Positions 60,936 through 64,000 of a stretch of DNA of 64,000 nucleotides are shown piece by piece (position 1 is the first letter of the stretch; each line of letters opens with the position of its first letter). The translations under genes and the position numbers were made by a program. The notes below the pieces were generated by a model. It was not told where the DNA came from and searched no databases. It was given only the letters and a program-made list of their open reading frames with translations. The DNA lies in assembly GCF_000009905.1 (NCBI RefSeq), contig NC_006177.1, positions 1,426,001 through 1,490,000 of the forward strand, written 5' to 3'. Source of the DNA: Symbiobacterium thermophilum IAM 14863 (GTDB lineage: Bacteria > Bacillota > Sulfobacillia > Symbiobacteriales > Symbiobacteriaceae).

Positions 60936-63171
60936 GCTCGCCCAGGTGGCGGTGGACGTCACCGCCGAAGGGACCGATAAGCTGTTCACCTACCTCGTGC
61001 CCCGCAGCCTGGCCGGGCGGCTCACGCCCGGCCAGTGGGTGCGGGTTCCCTTCGGCGGCCGCAGGCTGGTGGGGCTTTACGTGGGTCCCGCCGAGCGGCC
61101 GCCGGAGGGGGTGGCCCTGAAGGAGATCGCGGGGCTCCTTCCCGACATCCCGCCGATCCCGGCGCCGCTGGTGCAGCTGGCCCGCTGGACGGCGGATCGC
61201 TACCTCTCCACCTTCCCGGCTGCCCTCCGGCTGCTGCTGCCCACCGAGGCCCGGCGGCAGGAGGTCCGGACGCTCACCATCACCAACTACCGGCTGAACG
61301 TGGACGACGTGGAGGCCCTGGTGTCCGAGCTCCGGCGCCGGGCCCCGCGCCAGGCGGAGCTCCTGGCCTACATGGCCCGGGTCGGCGGCGAGGCCGAACG
61401 GGCGCAGGTGCTGGCCGACCTGGGCGAGTCCATTGCCGGACCGATCCGGGTGGCCCTGGAAAAGGGATGGCTCACGGCGGGCCGGGTGGCCCGGCGCCGG
61501 GATCCCTTCGCCGATGAGCACGTGGAGCCGGCGCCACCCCCGGTGCTCACCCCGGAGCAGGAGCAGGCGCTGGCGTCCATCCGGCAGGAGCTCATCGCCC
61601 CGCCGGCCTTCCGGCAGCCGGTGCTCGTTCACGGCGTGACCGGCTCGGGCAAGACCGAGCTCTACCTCAGGGCGATCGCCCTGGTGCGGGAGATGGGGAA
61701 GAACGCGATCTGCCTGGTGCCGGAGATCTCCCTCACGCCGCAGATGATCCAGCGGTTCCGGGCGCGCTTCGGCGGCGACGTGGCGGTGCTGCATTCGGCG
61801 CTGTCGGCCGGGGAGCGGTTCGACGAGTGGCAGCGCATCCGCCGGGGCGAGGTCTCCATCGTCGTTGGAGCGCGCTCGGCGGTGTTCGCGCCGTTTGAGA
61901 ACGTGGGGCTCATCATCATCGACGAGGAGCACGAGCAGTCCTACAAGCAGGAGGCGCCGCCGCCCGCCTACCACGCCCGGGAGGTGGCGGCGGAGCGGGC
62001 CCGGCTGGAGGGGGCACTGCTCGTGCTCGGCTCCGCGACGCCGGCCCTGGAGTCGTTTCACCTGGCGCAGACCGGCGTCTACCGGCTGGTTTCGTTGGGA
62101 CACCGGATCGACAACCGGCCGCTGCCGCCGGTGACCCTGGTGGACATGCGGGAGGAGCTGCGGGCGGGCAACCGCTCGATCTTCTCCCGGGCGTTGGTCG
62201 AGGCGCTGGACCAGACGCTGTCGGCCCGGGAGCAGGCAATTCTCTTTCTCAACCGCAGGGGTTACAATACATTTATCATGTGCCGGTCGTGCGGCGAGGC
62301 GATCCAGTGCGTGCACTGCGCCGTCGCCCTGACCTATCACCTGGGCGACGACCACCTGGCCTGCCACTACTGCGGCTACACGGCGCCGGTGCCCTTGGTC
62401 TGTCCGAGCTGCGGGTCCGACAAGATCCGGCACCTGGGGGCCGGCACCGAACGGGTGGAGCAGGAGCTTCAGCGGCTCTATCCGCACGTGCGGGTGGCCC
62501 GCATGGACGTGGACACCACCCGGCGCAAGGGGGCCCACGCCGCAATCCTGAAGCGGTTCGCGGACCACGAGGTGGACGTCCTCGTCGGCACGCAGATGAT
62601 CACCAAGGGGCTGGACTTCCCCGGCGTGACCCTGGTGGGCGTGGTCCTGGCCGACACCAGCCTGAACCTGCCGGACTTCCGGGCAGCGGAGCGCACCTTC
62701 CAGCTGGTGACACAGGTCGCCGGCCGGGCGGGCCGGGGTGACCGGCCCGGCCGGGTGATCGTGCAGACGTACCAGCCCGATCACGCCGCGCTGCAGGCTG
62801 CGGCCGAGCACGACTACCACCGCTTCTTCGCCGAGGAGATCCGCTTCCGGCAGGAACTGGATTACCCGCCGTTCGCCCACATGATCCATCTGGTGATCTC
62901 GGGCGAGGATGAGGCCGCCGTGGCCGCCACCGCACAGAACGTGCACCGGGTGCTGGCGGAGGGCGGCTTCGGGGGGCAGATTCTGGGGCCGGCGCCGGCC
63001 CCGCTGGCCAAGCTCCGGGGCAAGTACCGGTACCACCTGGTGCTGAAGGGCCCGGACGTCCGGGCGATGGCGGCCGAGGTCAAGGCCTGTTTCGCCGCCG
63101 CCCGGGGGAAGTGGCGTGCTTCCCGGTCGGTCTCGCTCTCGGTGGACGTGGATCCGGTGAGCATACTGTAA
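60922..63171 (+). CDS. priA: Primosomal replication restart helicase
   Basis: The product is 749 residues from the ATG at 60922 (MESGELAQVAVDVTAEG); a GTG at 60910 is the alternative. The DNA-binding 3'BD lies at the N-terminus. The helicase has Walker A HGVTGSGKTELY, DEEHEQSYKQ, GSATPALES and TQMITKGLDFPGVTL. The zinc module CRSCGEAIQCVHC / CHYCG / CPSCGSD sits in the C-terminal half. PriA reloads the replisome at collapsed forks. Its length matches the family. It lies in the coaBC-priA-def-fmt run common to Bacillota. Confidence 0.95.
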   Translation: MESGELAQVAVDVTAEGTDKLFTYLVPRSLAGRLTPGQWVRVPFGGRRLVGLYVGPAERPPEGVALKEIAGLLPDIPPIPAPLVQLARWTADRYLSTFPAALRLLLPTEARRQEVRTLTITNYRLNVDDVEALVSELRRRAPRQAELLAYMARVGGEAERAQVLADLGESIAGPIRVALEKGWLTAGRVARRRDPFADEHVEPAPPPVLTPEQEQALASIRQELIAPPAFRQPVLVHGVTGSGKTELYLRAIALVREMGKNAICLVPEISLTPQMIQRFRARFGGDVAVLHSALSAGERFDEWQRIRRGEVSIVVGARSAVFAPFENVGLIIIDEEHEQSYKQEAPPPAYHAREVAAERARLEGALLVLGSATPALESFHLAQTGVYRLVSLGHRIDNRPLPPVTLVDMREELRAGNRSIFSRALVEALDQTLSAREQAILFLNRRGYNTFIMCRSCGEAIQCVHCAVALTYHLGDDHLACHYCGYTAPVPLVCPSCGSDKIRHLGAGTERVEQELQRLYPHVRVARMDVDTTRRKGAHAAILKRFADHEVDVLVGTQMITKGLDFPGVTLVGVVLADTSLNLPDFRAAERTFQLVTQVAGRAGRGDRPGRVIVQTYQPDHAALQAAAEHDYHRFFAEEIRFRQELDYPPFAHMIHLVISGEDEAAVAATAQNVHRVLAEGGFGGQILGPAPAPLAKLRGKYRYHLVLKGPDVRAMAAEVKACFAAARGKWRASRSVSLSVDVDPVSIL

Positions 63172-63191
63172 TTGACGGAGGGTCATTTTCG

Positions 63192-63845
63192 ATGGCAATT
63201 CTCGAGATCGTCAAGGAGCCGGCGGAGGTCCTGCGCAAGAAGGCCAAGCCGGTGACCAAGATCAACGCATCGATCCGCAAGCTGCTGGATGACATGACCG
63301 AAACGATGTACGCGGCCCCCGGCGTGGGTCTGGCCGCCCCGCAGGTGGGCGTCTCCAAGCGGCTGATCGTAGTCGACCCGCAGGACGGGTCCGGCCAGCT
63401 GTACCAGCTGATCAACCCGGAGATCGTGAAGGCCGAGGGCTGGGTGAAGGGCACGGAGGGCTGCCTTTCCATCCCGGGCATGGTGGGCGACGTGTGGCGC
63501 TACGAGAAGGTGCAGGTGGTGGCCCTGGACCGCACCGGCAAGAAGGTGTGGATCGACGCCGAGGGGTACCTGGCCCGCATCTTCCAGCACGAGATCGACC
63601 ACCTGGACGGCATCCTCTACACCGACAAGTGCACCAACCTGCGGCCGGTCTCCGAGGACGGCGAGGAGGAAGAGGAGGCTGAGGTCGCCGAGGTGATGCC
63701 CGAGCCCGAAGCGGAGGGCGCCGGGGAGCCGTCGGCGGAGGGCGCCGGGCAGGCGGCTGCGGAGGCCGGGGCCGAAGAGGGCGAGCAGGTGACGACCGGG
63801 GTCAGCGGCGAGCGCAGGGGATCGGCCGCCGCGAAGGAGGAGTAG
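63192..63845 (+). CDS. def: Peptide deformylase with acidic C-terminal tail
   Basis: The product is 217 residues from the ATG at 63192 ([18 protein letters not shown]), with ACGGAGGG upstream. Metal and catalytic motifs are [19 protein letters not shown] and QHEIDHLDG (HExxH). It removes the formyl group from nascent proteins. The first 150 residues form the usual enzyme; the last 65 or so are a Glu/Ala/Gly-rich extension, probably disordered, that is uncommon. It precedes fmt, the gene for the opposite formylation step, by two bases. Confidence 0.95.
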
Positions 63846-63847
63846 GC

Positions 63848-64000
63848 TTGCTGAAGATCCTCTTCATGGGAACGCCGGAGTTCGCCGCGGTCTCGCTGCG
63901 TGCCCTCCTGGAAGCCGGCTATCCCGTCGTCGGGGTGGTGACCCAGCCGGACAAACCGGCGGGCCGGGGCGGCAAGCTGCGGCCCTCGCCGGTGAAGGAG
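63848..64000 (+). CDS. fmt: Methionyl-tRNA formyltransferase, N-terminal part
   Basis: The reading frame starts at a TTG at 63848 and runs off the window after 51 residues. It reads [20 protein letters not shown] and then [15 protein letters not shown], the formyltetrahydrofolate-binding start of Fmt. It formylates initiator Met-tRNA. The gene follows def with only two bases between them. Confidence 0.9.
   Translation, partial: MLKILFMGTPEFAAVSLRALLEAGYPVVGVVTQPDKPAGRGGKLRPSPVKE

Noticed and set aside
60766-63198. An 810-residue open frame on the minus strand
   Set aside because: Antisense shadow of priA; composition is His/Arg/Gly-rich and no motif is present.
1-64000. CRISPR arrays, tRNA or rRNA genes
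   Set aside because: No spaced direct repeat array and no recognisable tRNA or rRNA sequence was seen. The only regularly spaced repeats are the IS21 ends and the lipoprotein repeat.

Overview
The window is GC-rich bacterial DNA. Its right end carries the Bacillota housekeeping run yicC-remA-gmk-rpoZ-coaBC-priA-def-fmt, and it also has an SLH-domain envelope protein, an RqcH/NFACT protein and a DUF370/RemA protein. High GC together with this gene order points to a Symbiobacterium-like thermophilic Firmicute. This is inference from gene content; no marker gene was compared by search.

Positions 1-11,500 are an accessory, decaying region. It starts with a Fur-box-preceded FhuF-like iron protein. 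Next come a broken DUF6884 gene and a McrC-like DUF2357 nuclease gene cut in two by a 1.74-kb insertion sequence with a CTAG target duplication. Removing the IS restores an exact 684-codon frame. A lipoprotein gene follows, then an IS21-family element with a triply broken istA and an intact istB, which abuts the stump of a second IS21-family element.

Positions 11,534-27,180 form a defence island built around DISARM. A leftward operon encodes drmA (helicase), drmB (DUF1998), drmC (phospholipase-D-type nuclease), a RelE-like domain fused to a UvrD-like helicase, an endonuclease III-like glycosylase, and a WYL-domain protein with a C-terminal membrane anchor. A divergent rightward operon encodes two more UvrD-like helicases, a two-domain protein with a possible PD-(D/E)XK-like part, and a 5-cytosine methyltransferase (drmMII type). 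drmE, drmD and drmMI are not visible. The drmABC-drmMII core with these accessory genes is the most interesting object in the window.

Positions 27,451-32,765 hold a carbohydrate module: a sugar-binding lipoprotein, two permeases and two tandem GH130-family enzymes, with no ATPase gene. Then come a 2-oxoacid:ferredoxin oxidoreductase (korA/korB) diverging from a LysR regulator, and an ACT-domain malic enzyme. Together these suggest anaerobic or microaerobic central carbon metabolism.

Positions 38,300-57,400 mix envelope, RNA-repair and miscellaneous genes: an SLH/CAP protein, an arginase-fold protein, a YbaK-type deacylase, an M48 protease, RtcB with a HEASH-motif protein and an alpha/beta hydrolase, a D-amino-acid-type aminotransferase, RqcH, a nitronate monooxygenase/FabK-like protein, a DUF4261 protein, a Ca2+-type P-ATPase and a repetitive lipoprotein. 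Positions 57,564-64,000 are the conserved housekeeping cluster, ending inside fmt. No rRNA, tRNA or CRISPR array was recognised.
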